A stretch of 36,933 nucleotides of DNA from Pseudonocardia kujensis (GCF_021283305.1 NZ_JAJSOK010000074.1:1-36933); one strand, 5' to 3'; numbered from the stretch's first letter, positions 23,829 through 32,740 are shown. Numbers and translations: made by a program. Notes: generated by a model from the letters alone, not told the origin.

Positions 23829-24590
23829 TCAGCTCGCCGGTGCCCCGACGAGGTAGCCGTCCCGGGCGCTGAACTGCGCGGTCAGCGTGAACCGGTCGCC
23901 GCGGACGAGCGTGTGCCGCCACTCCACGGGCCGCCCACCCGCGCTGCCGAGGCGCTCGATGGCCAGCGCCGCCACGCCGGCGTCGACCCCGAGCAGGCGC
24001 CGCTCCTCGGCCGTCGGCACGACCGCGCGGATGTTCTCGCGACCGCCCGCGACCCGCAGCCCGCAGAGCCGCTCGAGCTCCGGGTAGACACCGGTGTGCG
24101 TGAAGTCGACGTCGAGCAGCGGGCCGGCCACGTCCTCCGGCAGCCACACCCGGTCGACGGCCAGCGGCTCGCCCTCGGCGAGCCGGAGCCGCTCGAGGTG
24201 CACCAGGGGCGTGGACTCCTCCAGCCCCAGCCGGGCGGCGACGACCCCGTCCGCGCGGACGTCGAGCGTGCGGACGACGCTGCGCTGCTCCCGGCCGGTC
24301 GACTCGACGGCGGAGAAGAGGCTGTAGAGCGAGCCCAGCTGCTGCTCGATCTCCATCGGCGCGGCCAGCCGCGGTGCGCGGCCCCGGCCCGCGACGACGA
24401 CGCCCTCCTCGCGCAGTCGCCGCAGCGCCTCGCGCACGGTGTGCCGGCTGACCCCGTACTCGGCGACCAGGGCGAGCTCGCCGGGGAAGGAGCGGTCGAA
24501 CTCGTGGGCCTCGAGCCGGGTGCGCAGGTCCGCGAGGAGCTGCGCCCACAGCGGCTCGGTGCCCTTGCGCACCAGGGGCCGCGCGGCCAT
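23829..24590 (-). CDS. GntR-family regulator with UTRA domain
   Basis: A 253-residue regulator. The N-terminal winged helix (~10-75) shows PLWAQLLADLRTRLEAHEFD, LALVAEYGVSRHTVREALRR, LREEGVVVAGRGRAPRLA. The UTRA ligand domain (~95-250) shows LGLEESTPLVHLERLRLAEG, LAVDRVWLPEDVAGPLLDVD and RPVEWRHTLVRGDRFTLTAQ. HutC-like members bind sugars, histidine derivatives or acids. The ATG at 24588-24590 follows GGAGG at 5 nt. The effector and targets are unknown; the nearest genes are DUF4349 and the convergent VOC gene. Confidence 0.9.
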   Translation of the reverse strand: MAARPLVRKGTEPLWAQLLADLRTRLEAHEFDRSFPGELALVAEYGVSRHTVREALRRLREEGVVVAGRGRAPRLAAPMEIEQQLGSLYSLFSAVESTGREQRSVVRTLDVRADGVVAARLGLEESTPLVHLERLRLAEGEPLAVDRVWLPEDVAGPLLDVDFTHTGVYPELERLCGLRVAGGRENIRAVVPTAEERRLLGVDAGVAALAIERLGSAGGRPVEWRHTLVRGDRFTLTAQFSARDGYLVGAPAS

Positions 24591-24661
24591 CGCGACCTCC
24601 TGGGGATCGACCGTCGGTGTAGGACCGAGGGTAACCCGCGGGTGACGCGACCCTGCGGGGC

Positions 24662-25633
24662 TCACCCCCCTGCGGCCGGCCCGGCCGGCGGTTGCGGCGT
24701 CCGGCGGCGGGCCCGGTACGTCCGGCGGCCGAGCAGGACGAGCCCGGCAAGCACCGCGACGACGGGCAGCATCGGGACCACGAAGCCGAGCGCGGCCAGC
24801 GAGACCCGACCGATCGCGCGCAGGCCCTCCCAGCCGACGGCCAGGCCGCCCAGGAAGCCCGACGGGCCGGGCACGGCCGCCGGCGGCACCGGCAGCAGCG
24901 CGATCTCGACGGTCGCCAGCGCCACGGAGTCCTGCAGGACCGCGAGCCGCCGCTGCAGCGACTCCAGGTCCGCCTCGCGCGCCGCCAGCTCCGACTCGAT
25001 CGAGACGATCTCGCCGATCGTCGTCGCCCGGTCGAGGAGGGCGCGGACCCGCGCGACGCTCGCCCGCTGCGCCGCCACCCGGCCCTCCAGGTCCGCGACC
25101 GGGGCGCTGACGTCCTCGGCCCGGCTCGTCCGGGAGGTGACCGTGCCGAGGCCGGCGAGCCGCTCGGTGAGGGCGTCGAGCCGGTCGGCCGGGACGCGCA
25201 GGGTGAAGCCGGCCGACCCGTTCCCGGCGTGCTCGTCGGCGACGAACCCGCCGGTCGCCGCGACCGCCGTGCGGACCTGCGCCGCGGCGGCCACGGGGTC
25301 GCCGACCTGCACCGTCAGCTCCGCGGTGCGGACGACGTCGCGGCCCGCGGCGACGTCGGCGAGCGGGGCCTGTCGTCCCGGCGGGGCGACGGGCGCGGCG
25401 ACGCCGGCGGAATCGGTCGAGGGGGCGGAGCGGGCCACGCCGGGTCCCGGAGCCGCGGCCTCATCGCTCGACGAGGTCGCGCCGTCGGGCGCGATGCGCC
25501 CGTGCGCGGCAATCCCGGGATCCACCGCCCCGCTCGAGGAGGCGCCCGACCCCCGCAACGCCACCCCCGTCACGACCGACGCCGACGCCAGCACCACCAG
25601 ACCCGCCGCCACCCGGACCGCCCACCTGCGCAT
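24662..25633 (-). CDS. DUF4349 membrane protein (putative lipoprotein-like, coiled coil)
   Basis: A 323-residue protein with an N-terminal signal/anchor (VRVAAGLVVLASASVVTGVA), a Ser/Ala/Pro-rich linker, the DUF4349 core (VRTAELTVQVGDPVAAAAQV, then GGFVADEHAGNGSAGFTLRV and VPADRLDALTERLAGLGTVT), a coiled coil (DLEGRVAAQRASVARVRALL, IVSIESELAAREADLESLQR) and a C-terminal membrane helix (LAALGFVVPMLPVVAVLAGL). There is no lipobox cysteine. It would be membrane-bound with an external coiled coil. The function of the family is unknown. The ATG is at 25631-25633. It starts 169 bp downstream of the ybjN stop, with the 41-bp palindrome array between them. Confidence 0.85.
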   Translation of the reverse strand: MRRWAVRVAAGLVVLASASVVTGVALRGSGASSSGAVDPGIAAHGRIAPDGATSSSDEAAAPGPGVARSAPSTDSAGVAAPVAPPGRQAPLADVAAGRDVVRTAELTVQVGDPVAAAAQVRTAVAATGGFVADEHAGNGSAGFTLRVPADRLDALTERLAGLGTVTSRTSRAEDVSAPVADLEGRVAAQRASVARVRALLDRATTIGEIVSIESELAAREADLESLQRRLAVLQDSVALATVEIALLPVPPAAVPGPSGFLGGLAVGWEGLRAIGRVSLAALGFVVPMLPVVAVLAGLVLLGRRTYRARRRTPQPPAGPAAGG

Positions 25634-25702
25634 CGCGCACCCCCTCCGTCGTCGGAGGGAGGACGGGCGCGAGCGGCGATCCGGTTGCCTCCGGACAAGG
25701 AC

Positions 25703-25804
25703 GCACTATGGATCCACAACGCGACCAGAGGCCTCGACAACGGGCGTTATGGATCCATAACGCGTTCCGACGGCTCGACATCCAGCGTTATGGATCCATG
25801 ACGC
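25703..25804. repeat. Three 20-bp palindromes spaced at exactly 41 bp
   Basis: Palindromes start at 25703, 25744 and 25785. The middle one is perfect: GCGTTATGGATCCATAACGC (25744-25763). The third (25785-25804) differs at one base, the first (25703-25722) at a few. Between them are 21-base spacers sharing a CTCGACA core, so the repeat unit is 41 bp. The array lies between ybjN (ends 25833) and the DUF4349 start (25633). The AT-rich core stands out in this GC-rich DNA. The sequence suggests a regulatory array (four helical turns apart) or a mini-satellite; the protein that binds is unknown. Confidence 0.85.
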
Positions 25805-25832
25805 GTGGGGCAGGCCCGCGACCCCCGCAGGG

Positions 25833-26354
25833 TCAGTCGATGAGGTGCTCGAAGGCCTTGAGGTTGGCCAACGACTCGCCCCGCTCCGCGCGCCAGGCGT
25901 ACTCGCGACGGATGGAGCTGGCGAAGCCGAGCTCGAGGAAGGTGTTGAAGTCGCCGTCGGCGGCCTCGAGGACCTGGCCGAGGACCCGGTCGAGCTCGTC
26001 CGCGCCCACCGCGACGAAGGGGATGCGGCCGACGAGGTGGAGGTCGCCGACCCGGTCGAGTGCATAGTGCACGCCGTAGAGGCGGGCGTTGCGCTGCAGC
26101 ATGAAGCGGTAGACGCCCTCGTGGTTCTCGTCGGGCTGACGACAGACGAACGCCTGCACGAAGACCGTCTGCTCGCGCACGACCAGCCAGGTGGGGGTGT
26201 TGAGCCGGTTCGTCCCCTCGAGCGTGACGAGGTACTGGCCCGCCTCCCGCCGGTGGTACCCGACCTCCAGCTCGTCGAGCGCCTTCCCGACGGCCGCGTC
26301 GATCCGTTCCGGGTCGAGCTGCGTGCCGCCGGTCTCGATCTTCTCCGTGCTCAC
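25833..26354 (-). CDS. YbjN-domain protein
   Basis: A 173-residue protein of the YbjN (sensory transduction regulator-like) family, next to mshA as in M. tuberculosis Rv0487. Visible: LDELEVGYHRREAGQYLVTL near 26, TPTWLVVREQTVFVQAFVCR near 53, VYRFMLQRNARLYGVHYALD near 81, DLHLVGRIPFVAVGADELDR near 104 and SSIRREYAWRAERGES near 145. It is cytoplasmic, of type III secretion chaperone-like fold, role unknown. The GTG at 26352-26354 overlaps the mshA stop as GTGA, so it is translationally coupled to mshA. Confidence 0.92.
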   Translation of the reverse strand: MSTEKIETGGTQLDPERIDAAVGKALDELEVGYHRREAGQYLVTLEGTNRLNTPTWLVVREQTVFVQAFVCRQPDENHEGVYRFMLQRNARLYGVHYALDRVGDLHLVGRIPFVAVGADELDRVLGQVLEAADGDFNTFLELGFASSIRREYAWRAERGESLANLKAFEHLID

Positions 26355-27670
26355 GCCTCGATGATGCCCGCGACCAGCCGGTCCCGCAGGCGGGCCCGGT
26401 ACTCGCGGGCGGCGTCGGCGTAGGTGGCCAGCAGGGCATCCGTGGTGCGCTCCCAGGAGAACTCCCGGGCGTGCGTCACGGCTCCGCGGGCGAGGCGTTC
26501 GCGGCGCGCGGGGTCCAGGGCGACGGCGGCCAGCGCGGAGGCCCACTGCCCGGCACCGTGACCGGGAACCAGCACCCCCGACCGTCCGTCGGCGACGGCC
26601 ACGGGCAGGCCCCCGACGTCGGCCGCGACGACCGGCGTGCCACAGGCCTGTGCCTCCAGCGCCACCAGCCCGAAGGACTCGTTGTGGCTCGGCACGGCGA
26701 TCACGTCCGCGGCCCGGTAGACCCGGCCGAGCGCGGGGCCGGCCTGCGGTGGCAGGAACCGCACGACGTCCGTGATCCCCAGGTGCGCCGCCAGCTCCTG
26801 CAGCGCGGTCGGCTCGGTCAGCCCGCTGCCCGACGGCCCGCCGACGACCAGCACGACCAGCCGCTCGCGCAGCGCGGGATCGCGGCGGAGCATCTCGGCG
26901 GCGGCGCGGAGCAGCACGTCCGGCGCCTTCAGCGGCTGGATGCGCCCGACGAAGCCCAGCACCACGGCGTCGTGCCGCAGCCCGAGCGCCTCCCGCGCCT
27001 CGCACCGGGAGGCGGGGCGGAAGCGGTCGAGGTCGACGCCGGGCGGGATGGCGACGGTGCGCAGCGGGTCGGCCTCGCACAGCTCGACGAGCTGGCGCAC
27101 CTCGGTGTCGGTGTTGGCGACGAGCCGGTCCGCCTCCGCCACCACCTGGTCCTCGCCGATCACCCGGACCATCGGCTCGGGCTGGTCGCCCTCGGCGAGC
27201 GCGGCGTTCTTCACGCGGGCGAGGGTGTGCGCGCTGTGCACCAGCGGCACGCCCCAGCGGTCCCGGGCGAGCCAGCCGACCTGGCCGGACAGCCAGTAGT
27301 GGGAGTGGATCACGCCGTACCAGCCGGGCTCGTGGTGCGCCTCGGTGCGCAGCACGCCCGCGGTGAAGGCGCACAGCTGGCCGGGCAGGTCGTGCTTGCC
27401 GAGGCCCTCGAACGGCCCGGCCGCGATGTGCCGGACGAGCACCCCCGGGGCGAGCTCCGCGACCGGCGGCTGCTCCGACGACGTGGCCCGGGTGAAGATC
27501 TCCACCGGGATCCCGCGGGCCGCCATGCGGGTGGCGGTCTCGGAGATGTAGACGTTCATCCCGCCGGCGTCGCCCGTGCCGGGCTGCTCCAGCGGGGAGG
27601 TGTGGACCGAGAGGATGGCGACGCGTCCCCGGACCGGCGGGGGCCCGTACGCAGCGGCTCGGTTTCTCAC
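26351..27670 (-). CDS. mshA: D-inositol-3-phosphate glycosyltransferase MshA
   Basis: A 439-residue GT4 glycosyltransferase that makes the first mycothiol intermediate from UDP-GlcNAc and 1-L-inositol-1-phosphate. Signatures: VAILSVHTSPLEQPGTGDAG near 16 and GGMNVYISETATRMAARGIP near 36, VIHSHYWLSGQVGWLARDRW near 119, VHSAHTLARVKNAALAEGDQ near 143, then VLGFVGRIQPLKAPDVLLRA near 236 (donor-binding Arg/Lys) and VPSHNESFGLVALEAQACGT near 326, the E-x7-E motif. Mycothiol is the main low-weight thiol of actinobacteria. The GTG at 27668-27670 has a GGAAGAAG site just upstream. Confidence 0.95.
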   Translation of the reverse strand: MRNRAAAYGPPPVRGRVAILSVHTSPLEQPGTGDAGGMNVYISETATRMAARGIPVEIFTRATSSEQPPVAELAPGVLVRHIAAGPFEGLGKHDLPGQLCAFTAGVLRTEAHHEPGWYGVIHSHYWLSGQVGWLARDRWGVPLVHSAHTLARVKNAALAEGDQPEPMVRVIGEDQVVAEADRLVANTDTEVRQLVELCEADPLRTVAIPPGVDLDRFRPASRCEAREALGLRHDAVVLGFVGRIQPLKAPDVLLRAAAEMLRRDPALRERLVVLVVGGPSGSGLTEPTALQELAAHLGITDVVRFLPPQAGPALGRVYRAADVIAVPSHNESFGLVALEAQACGTPVVAADVGGLPVAVADGRSGVLVPGHGAGQWASALAAVALDPARRERLARGAVTHAREFSWERTTDALLATYADAAREYRARLRDRLVAGIIEA

Positions 27671-27700
27671 ATGCTTCTTCCTAGCACGAGACCGGTGCGC

Positions 27701-30583
27701 TCACCCGCCGTCGACGGTCCGTCCGGACAGGGCGACCAGCGCCCGCACGGGGTCCGCGGCGTGCACCCGTCCGGCCGCATCGATCCAGGTCGGGACGCTG
27801 CGGCGGCCGGCTTCCGGCCGGGTGAGGTCCACCTCGAGGGTGTCGTGCACCCACAGCTCGCCCGCCGGTACCGGCAGACCCGTTGTGCGGCAGGCCACCA
27901 CCACCTCGGACAAAGCGGACCAGCGCACCGGCCGGCCCTCGCCGACGACCTCCCCCGCCACCACGTCCGAGGCGAGCGGCACGTCCAGGATCTCGGCGAG
28001 CGCCGTCGGTTCCCCGCCGACGACCAGGTCGTGCGCCGGCAGCACCGCCGCGGCGCACGGGGCGTCCAGCACGACCGCCGCGTCGACGTCGACGACCGTG
28101 CCCGCGAGCGAGCGGACGCGGTCGGGCAGGTGGAGGGCGTCGACCTCGACGGCCCCCTCGGCCACGGCCGCGGCCAGGGCGGCGTGGGCGTCGGCCGCGA
28201 GCGCGGCGTCGACGGTCCGCCGGGCGTCGGCGAGGCGGTCGAGCAGGTCCGCGGCGTCCTCCGTGGTCGCGACGGCCAGCTCCGCCCGCACGCCGATCGC
28301 CGCGAGCAGGCGCTCGTCGAGCTCGGCCGGGACCGGGTCGTAGAGGCCCGCGATCCGCTCCGCGCCCGGCAGCCGCCAGTGCCCGGGCCCGTACCCGCCG
28401 AGCACCGCGTGGCGGGCCAGCCACCAACCGGTGTAGCCGCCCTCCTCGAGCACGGCCGCCCGGGTCGCCGGGCTCCGGGCGAGCAGGGCGAGGGCGGCGG
28501 GCCAGGCGTCGTCGGCGACCAGGTCGAGGTCCCGGACCCCGGTGACGCGGGTCGGCTCGGCCCCCTCGTCCCACCACAGGTCCTCGTCGTGCAGGTCGTG
28601 GTCCGGCCCGGTCGGCTCCTCGTCGACCACGACCGCGAACCCGTCGAGCACCCCTGCCGCGACCAGCGCCTCCCGCGGGACCCGGGCGGCCCACGCGGGA
28701 TCGAGGACACCGATCGGCGCCTCCTGGTCGAACAGCTCGCGGACCGCGGCGTCGGGGAGCATCAGCTCGTCGGCGCGCGACGGCAGCCCCTCGGCGTCGG
28801 GCAGCGCGAGGGCACCGAAACCCGGGGCCGCGGTGACGGCGAGCAGGCCGAGGACGGCCTCGGCGAGGGGCGCGGTGTCCAGGCCGGCGTCGGCGTCGTC
28901 GAGCGACCGCTCGACGGCCTCGCGCAGGGCGGGATGGTCGAGCAGCGCGGCCGGGTCGGTGGCGGTGGCGCCGAGCCGCTCCAGCAGCGGGTGGACGGCC
29001 TCCGGGTCGGCGACGTGCAGGCCGGGCAGGGCGAGCTCGGCGACCGCCCGGGTGCCGCCCTCGAGGTCGGCCCCCGGGAGCAGGACGCCGGGCGGCCCGG
29101 CGACCAGGCGTCCGTCGAGCAGCGGGACGGGCAGGGCGCGCAGCTCCTCGGACAACCCCGGCACGGTCTCGACGGCGGGGGCCAGGGCCGCGTACAGCTC
29201 CCGCCACCACCCCGGACCGCGCTCCACGCCGTGCAGCCGCTCGGCCAGCCCGGCCGTGTCGACGCGGCGCACGCCGAGCTCCCCGAGCGCCGCCGCGTGC
29301 CGGGGCTCGACGGCCGTGAGCCGGGCGAAGGCCGGATCGGCGTCCGCGAGGAGCGCGGGCAGGCCCGGTGTCCCCGGCAGGTCGAGCCACTCGGCGCGGC
29401 GCGGGACGAGGTCCTCGGCGGGTGCCGCGGGCGGTAGCCAGGCGCTCCCGGCCAGGGTGTCGACGACGGCGGCGCGGAGCCGGCCGTCGAGCTCGGAGAG
29501 CGGGAAACCGGGCGCGGGGACGAGGTCGAGCCGGCGCTCGGGCGCGACGGCGCGGACCAGGTCGAGGTAGGCCGCGGCGAGCACGGCGTCGGCCGTCGGG
29601 CCGGTCCGGACGCGGCGCCGGTCCGGGTCGAGCGGCAGGTCGGCGATCAGCCGCGCGGGCAGCCCGAGCCGCTCGACGGCTGCGGTCGGCGCGTGCAGGA
29701 CCTCGCCGGAGTCCGGGCCGAAGGGGGCGGGGTGGCCCAGGACGTCGACCGGCAGCGCCCAGCAGACGCCGCGCTCGCGGCGGTGCCGCTCCTCGACCGC
29801 CGCGCCGGGCTCGGTCGTGACGCTGCTGCGGACCACGCGGTAGTGCCGGTCGCCGACCGTGGTGATCCCGTCGGCCTCCCGGCGGCGCAGCAGAACGCGC
29901 TCCCCGTCCGGCGGCACGACGACGACCTCGGCGAGGTCGGGCAGCGCGAGCAGCAGGTCCGGGGCGGCGGCGCGGGCGCGTTCCAGCAGGTCGGCGGGAT
30001 CGAGCCCGGGGCGCACCGGGAGGCGGACCTCGGTGGCGTAACCCGGCGGCGGACCCGGCTCGTCGTGCTCGACGGGCCAGACCAGGCGCAGCACCGGCAC
30101 GTGACCGCCGCGCCGGGCCAGCTCCGCGGCGGGGCCGGGCAGCTCCCGCACGGCCGCGGCGGTGTCGGCCGCGGAGAACCGCACACCGGCGCCGGTCCCG
30201 GTGACCAGGCGCGGGGCGTCGGAGACGGGGAGCACCGCCGCGAAGCCGACGCCGAAGCGGCCGGCCGCGCCGGGGTCGTCGCGCTTGGCGGAGGCGCGCA
30301 GCGACGCGAGCGCGGCGACCCCGTCGGCGTCGAGCGGGGCGCCGGTGTTCGCGACGCGCAGCTCCCCGGCGGCCGCGGTCAGGTGCAGGCGCCCGGGAAC
30401 CCCGGCGGCGCGCGCGGCGTCGGCGGCGTTCTGGGCGAGCTCGACGAACCAGGTCTCGGCGTAGCCGCCGAGGACGAGGTCCTCCTCGGCGTTGGCGTCC
30501 TCGCGGAAGCGGGTGGGCGAGTCGGACCAGGCGGCGAGCAGCGCGGTGCGGAGCGCGCCGGTGCCGAACGGATCGGCGCCCAC
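27701..30583 (-). CDS. Large sacsin-like ATP-binding protein (Hsp90-type ATPase fold)
   Basis: A ~960-residue cytoplasmic protein. The N-terminal ~200 residues form a GHKL ATPase like that of sacsin/Hsp90: RFREDANAEEDLVLGGYAET, WFVELAQNAADAARAAGVPG (the helix with the nucleotide-site Asn), RVANTGAPLDADGVAALASL (the N-x-G-x-P motif of such proteins) and AGRFGVGFAAVL. After this come several hundred residues of Asp/Leu/Ala-rich sequence with no other domain that I recognise. A homologue is common beside DUF3027 in Pseudonocardiaceae. The role is unknown; chaperone-like handling of proteins is possible. I chose the GTG at 30581-30583, with GGCGGAG just upstream; the frame runs further up through the DUF3027 gene, so the exact start is uncertain by about 10 codons. 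Confidence 0.8.
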   Translation of the reverse strand: MGADPFGTGALRTALLAAWSDSPTRFREDANAEEDLVLGGYAETWFVELAQNAADAARAAGVPGRLHLTAAAGELRVANTGAPLDADGVAALASLRASAKRDDPGAAGRFGVGFAAVLPVSDAPRLVTGTGAGVRFSAADTAAAVRELPGPAAELARRGGHVPVLRLVWPVEHDEPGPPPGYATEVRLPVRPGLDPADLLERARAAAPDLLLALPDLAEVVVVPPDGERVLLRRREADGITTVGDRHYRVVRSSVTTEPGAAVEERHRRERGVCWALPVDVLGHPAPFGPDSGEVLHAPTAAVERLGLPARLIADLPLDPDRRRVRTGPTADAVLAAAYLDLVRAVAPERRLDLVPAPGFPLSELDGRLRAAVVDTLAGSAWLPPAAPAEDLVPRRAEWLDLPGTPGLPALLADADPAFARLTAVEPRHAAALGELGVRRVDTAGLAERLHGVERGPGWWRELYAALAPAVETVPGLSEELRALPVPLLDGRLVAGPPGVLLPGADLEGGTRAVAELALPGLHVADPEAVHPLLERLGATATDPAALLDHPALREAVERSLDDADAGLDTAPLAEAVLGLLAVTAAPGFGALALPDAEGLPSRADELMLPDAAVRELFDQEAPIGVLDPAWAARVPREALVAAGVLDGFAVVVDEEPTGPDHDLHDEDLWWDEGAEPTRVTGVRDLDLVADDAWPAALALLARSPATRAAVLEEGGYTGWWLARHAVLGGYGPGHWRLPGAERIAGLYDPVPAELDERLLAAIGVRAELAVATTEDAADLLDRLADARRTVDAALAADAHAALAAAVAEGAVEVDALHLPDRVRSLAGTVVDVDAAVVLDAPCAAAVLPAHDLVVGGEPTALAEILDVPLASDVVAGEVVGEGRPVRWSALSEVVVACRTTGLPVPAGELWVHDTLEVDLTRPEAGRRSVPTWIDAAGRVHAADPVRALVALSGRTVDGG

Positions 30584-30603
30584 GCGCTCCGCCGTGGCCT
30601 CGG

Positions 30604-31800
30604 TCAGGAGGTCACGCCCTCGTCGGGGGCAGGGGTCGCGGTCCCGACGGCAGCGGGCCCGGCGGGCGCGCCGCTCCCGGCGCCGGTGGAGGTCTCGGCT
30701 GTCGCGCCGGCCGTGGCGTCGACGGCCTCGGTGGTCACCGTGGCGGCCTCGGCGACCGGCTCGTCCGGGGCCGCGACCTCCTCCACCGCGTCGTCCGCGT
30801 CGGTGACGGCTGCGTGAGCGCCGGGCGCCTCGGCGGCATCGGCCACGGCGGCGGGTGCATCCTCGGCCACCGGCGAGACGGGCTCCCCCTCCTCGGCGGG
30901 GGCCGCCTCCCCGACGACGACACCGGTGTCGGCGGCCTCCTCGGTCGCGGCCTCGGTGGCGGCCTCGGTGGCGGCCTCGGTGGCGGGCGCCGCCGCGGAG
31001 CCGGTGGGGATCCGCTCCAGGTCCACCCCGTCGTCGTAGACCAAGGCGGCGACGTGCACCGGCGAGCCCTGCTCCACCTTCAGCTCCGAGTGCGCCCCGC
31101 ACCCGAACTCCACGGACACGACCGAGCCGTCGGCCGGCGAGTACTCGTTGGCGCACGCGCCGAACCCGGCACGCAGCGAGCCGGCGAGCGGGGTGAAGAA
31201 CCCGCAGGTCCCGCACACCTCGGTGACGGCGCGGGCCAGGTCGGAGCCGGGGCCCCGGGCGTCGCGCCAGCGGTCGGCGGCCTCGAGCCGGCCCTCCCGG
31301 CTCAGCACGCGGGTGCGGCCGAGGCCGACCTCGACCGCCACCTCCTCGACGGCCGGGTCGTCCGACTCCACGTAGGCGGGCACGAGCCGGGAGTCGTCCG
31401 GGTCGGTCGGCAGCAGGTCGCCGGGGCCGAGGTCACCGGGACGGATCCGCTCCTGCCACGGCAGCCAGGCCGGCGCGACCAGCGCGTCCCGGCCCGGGAG
31501 CAGCACGACCTCGCTCACGGTCACCGGCCCGTCGGCGACGGCGGCGAGCGTGACCGACCAGCGCCAGCCGCGGTACCCCGCGAGGTCGGCGGCGAAGTGG
31601 TGGCTCACCGAGACCTCGTCCTCGACCGCGAACCCGAGGTGCTCGCCGACGGCGGCCGCACCGGCGCGTTCGCCGATGTCGGCCGACGCCTCCTCGACGG
31701 CGGCGGCACGGGCGCGCTCCACGGCCCCGGCCAGCGGGCCGGGCACCGCGGGCGCCGCCGCGGGGCTGGTCTCGGGGTCGATCCCGGTGATCGCGCTCAT
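30604..31800 (-). CDS. DUF3027 protein with zinc-like cysteine cluster and repetitive acidic tail
   Basis: A 398-residue protein. The DUF3027 core (~20-265) holds HLGFAVEDEVSVSHHFAADL, GYRGWRWSVTLAAVADGPVT, LPWQERIRPGDLGPGDLLPT, and a cysteine cluster: CGTCGFFTPLAGSLRAGFGA, then CANEYSPADGS, and CGAHSE, with C-x2-C, C and C probably binding zinc. The tail (~265-398) is Ala/Glu/Val-rich with TEAA repeats, from 12-bp DNA repeats near 30930-30990, and is likely disordered. The family is actinobacterial (mycobacterial Rv0883c type), function unknown. A CACAAT element (31807-31812) sits 6 nt before the ATG at 31798-31800 with no Shine-Dalgarno, so the mRNA may be leaderless. It precedes the sacsin-like gene with a gap of about 20 bp, probably one operon. 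Confidence 0.88.
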   Translation of the reverse strand: MSAITGIDPETSPAAAPAVPGPLAGAVERARAAAVEEASADIGERAGAAAVGEHLGFAVEDEVSVSHHFAADLAGYRGWRWSVTLAAVADGPVTVSEVVLLPGRDALVAPAWLPWQERIRPGDLGPGDLLPTDPDDSRLVPAYVESDDPAVEEVAVEVGLGRTRVLSREGRLEAADRWRDARGPGSDLARAVTEVCGTCGFFTPLAGSLRAGFGACANEYSPADGSVVSVEFGCGAHSELKVEQGSPVHVAALVYDDGVDLERIPTGSAAAPATEAATEAATEAATEEAADTGVVVGEAAPAEEGEPVSPVAEDAPAAVADAAEAPGAHAAVTDADDAVEEVAAPDEPVAEAATVTTEAVDATAGATAETSTGAGSGAPAGPAAVGTATPAPDEGVTS

Positions 31801-31870
31801 CGGTCGATTGTGCCACCCGCGCCCGGCGCGTCGGACCGCCGTCCCGCCACCCTGCGGCAGGATCGCGGCG

Positions 31871-32677
31871 ATGCGCCGGGTGCTGCTGGGACTGGTCGCG
31901 GCGGTGGTCGCCGTGACCACGGCCGCGGCCGCCTGCGCCGCCGCGGCCCCGCCCGGCGGGCTCGCCTCCGCGCCGGCCGTCCGGCCCGTGGTGCTCGGCG
32001 AGGAGCCGCACGACCCGACCGCCTTCACCCAGGGCCTGGAGCTCTCCCCCGACGACCCCGGCACGCTCTACGAGGGCACCGGGCTGGCCGGCCGGTCCCA
32101 GCTCCGCGAGCTCGACGCCGCCACCGGCGCCGTCCGCCGCGCCGTCCCCCTGCCCGGCGGCCTGTTCGGCGAGGGGATCACCGTCGTGGGGCCGTCCATC
32201 TGGCAGCTCACCTGGCAGGACGGCGTGGCGCTGGAGTGGGACCGGGCCACGTTCACGCTGCGCCGGCAGGTCCCGATCGCGGGCGAGGGCTGGGGGCTGT
32301 GCGCCGAGCCGACGCCGGGGCCGGGCCGCCTCGTCCGCTCCGACGGCACCGACCGGCTGCGCTTCCACGACCCGGTCACCTTCGCCGAGACCGGCTCGGT
32401 CGCGGTGACGCTCGACGGTGCCCCCGTGACGGACCTCAACGAGCTGGAGTGCGTCGGCGGCGCGGTGTGGGCGAACGTGTGGCGCACCGACCGGATCGTG
32501 CGCATCGACCCGGCGACGGGCGCGGTGACCGCCGTCGTCGACGCGTCCGGGCTGCTCGACCCGGCCCGCCGTGCGGACACGGACGTGCTCAACGGCATCG
32601 CCCACCTCAGCGGCGACGAATACCTCCTCACGGGCAAGCTCTGGCCGGCCGCCTTCCGGGTCCGGCTACCAGGGTGA
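31871..32677 (+). CDS. Glutaminyl-peptide cyclotransferase (five-bladed propeller type)
   Basis: A 268-residue exported protein. The first ~25 residues are a signal peptide (RRVLLGLVAAVVAVTTAAAA) with a Cys at A-A-C-A that may be a lipid site. The mature part is a plant/bacterial-type glutamine cyclotransferase: PHDPTAFTQGLELSPDDPGT near 47, LYEGTGLAGRSQLRELDAAT near 67, GLFGEGITVVGPSIWQLTWQ near 97, DLNELECVGGAVWANVWRTD near 189 and DVLNGIAHLSGDEYLLTGKL near 238. It converts N-terminal Gln to pyroglutamate. The E and W positions (FTQGLE, IWQLTWQ, LNELE, ANVW) are those conserved in the family. The ATG at 31871-31873 is divergent from DUF3027 with a 70-bp gap. Confidence 0.9.
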   Translation: MRRVLLGLVAAVVAVTTAAAACAAAAPPGGLASAPAVRPVVLGEEPHDPTAFTQGLELSPDDPGTLYEGTGLAGRSQLRELDAATGAVRRAVPLPGGLFGEGITVVGPSIWQLTWQDGVALEWDRATFTLRRQVPIAGEGWGLCAEPTPGPGRLVRSDGTDRLRFHDPVTFAETGSVAVTLDGAPVTDLNELECVGGAVWANVWRTDRIVRIDPATGAVTAVVDASGLLDPARRADTDVLNGIAHLSGDEYLLTGKLWPAAFRVRLPG

Positions 32678-32740
32678 CGCGTGACGCGATCACCGCACCG
32701 GAGGCCCGCGCGGGGCCGGTCCGGCGGGCAGAATGAGGGC

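Noticed and set aside
25703..25804. The 41-bp repeats as a CRISPR array
   Set aside because: The repeats are perfect palindromes with spacers that are themselves similar, only three copies, and no cas gene is near.
26471..29437. A 988-codon plus-strand open frame opposite mshA and the sacsin-like gene
   Set aside because: It is the antisense shadow of well-supported minus-strand genes, made possible by the lack of AT-rich stop codons at this GC content. It has no domain similarity.
30584..31216. An N-terminal extension of the sacsin-like frame
   Set aside because: This part overlaps the DUF3027 gene in another frame and reads as Arg/Gly-rich shadow sequence. The ATPase similarity starts near 30583.
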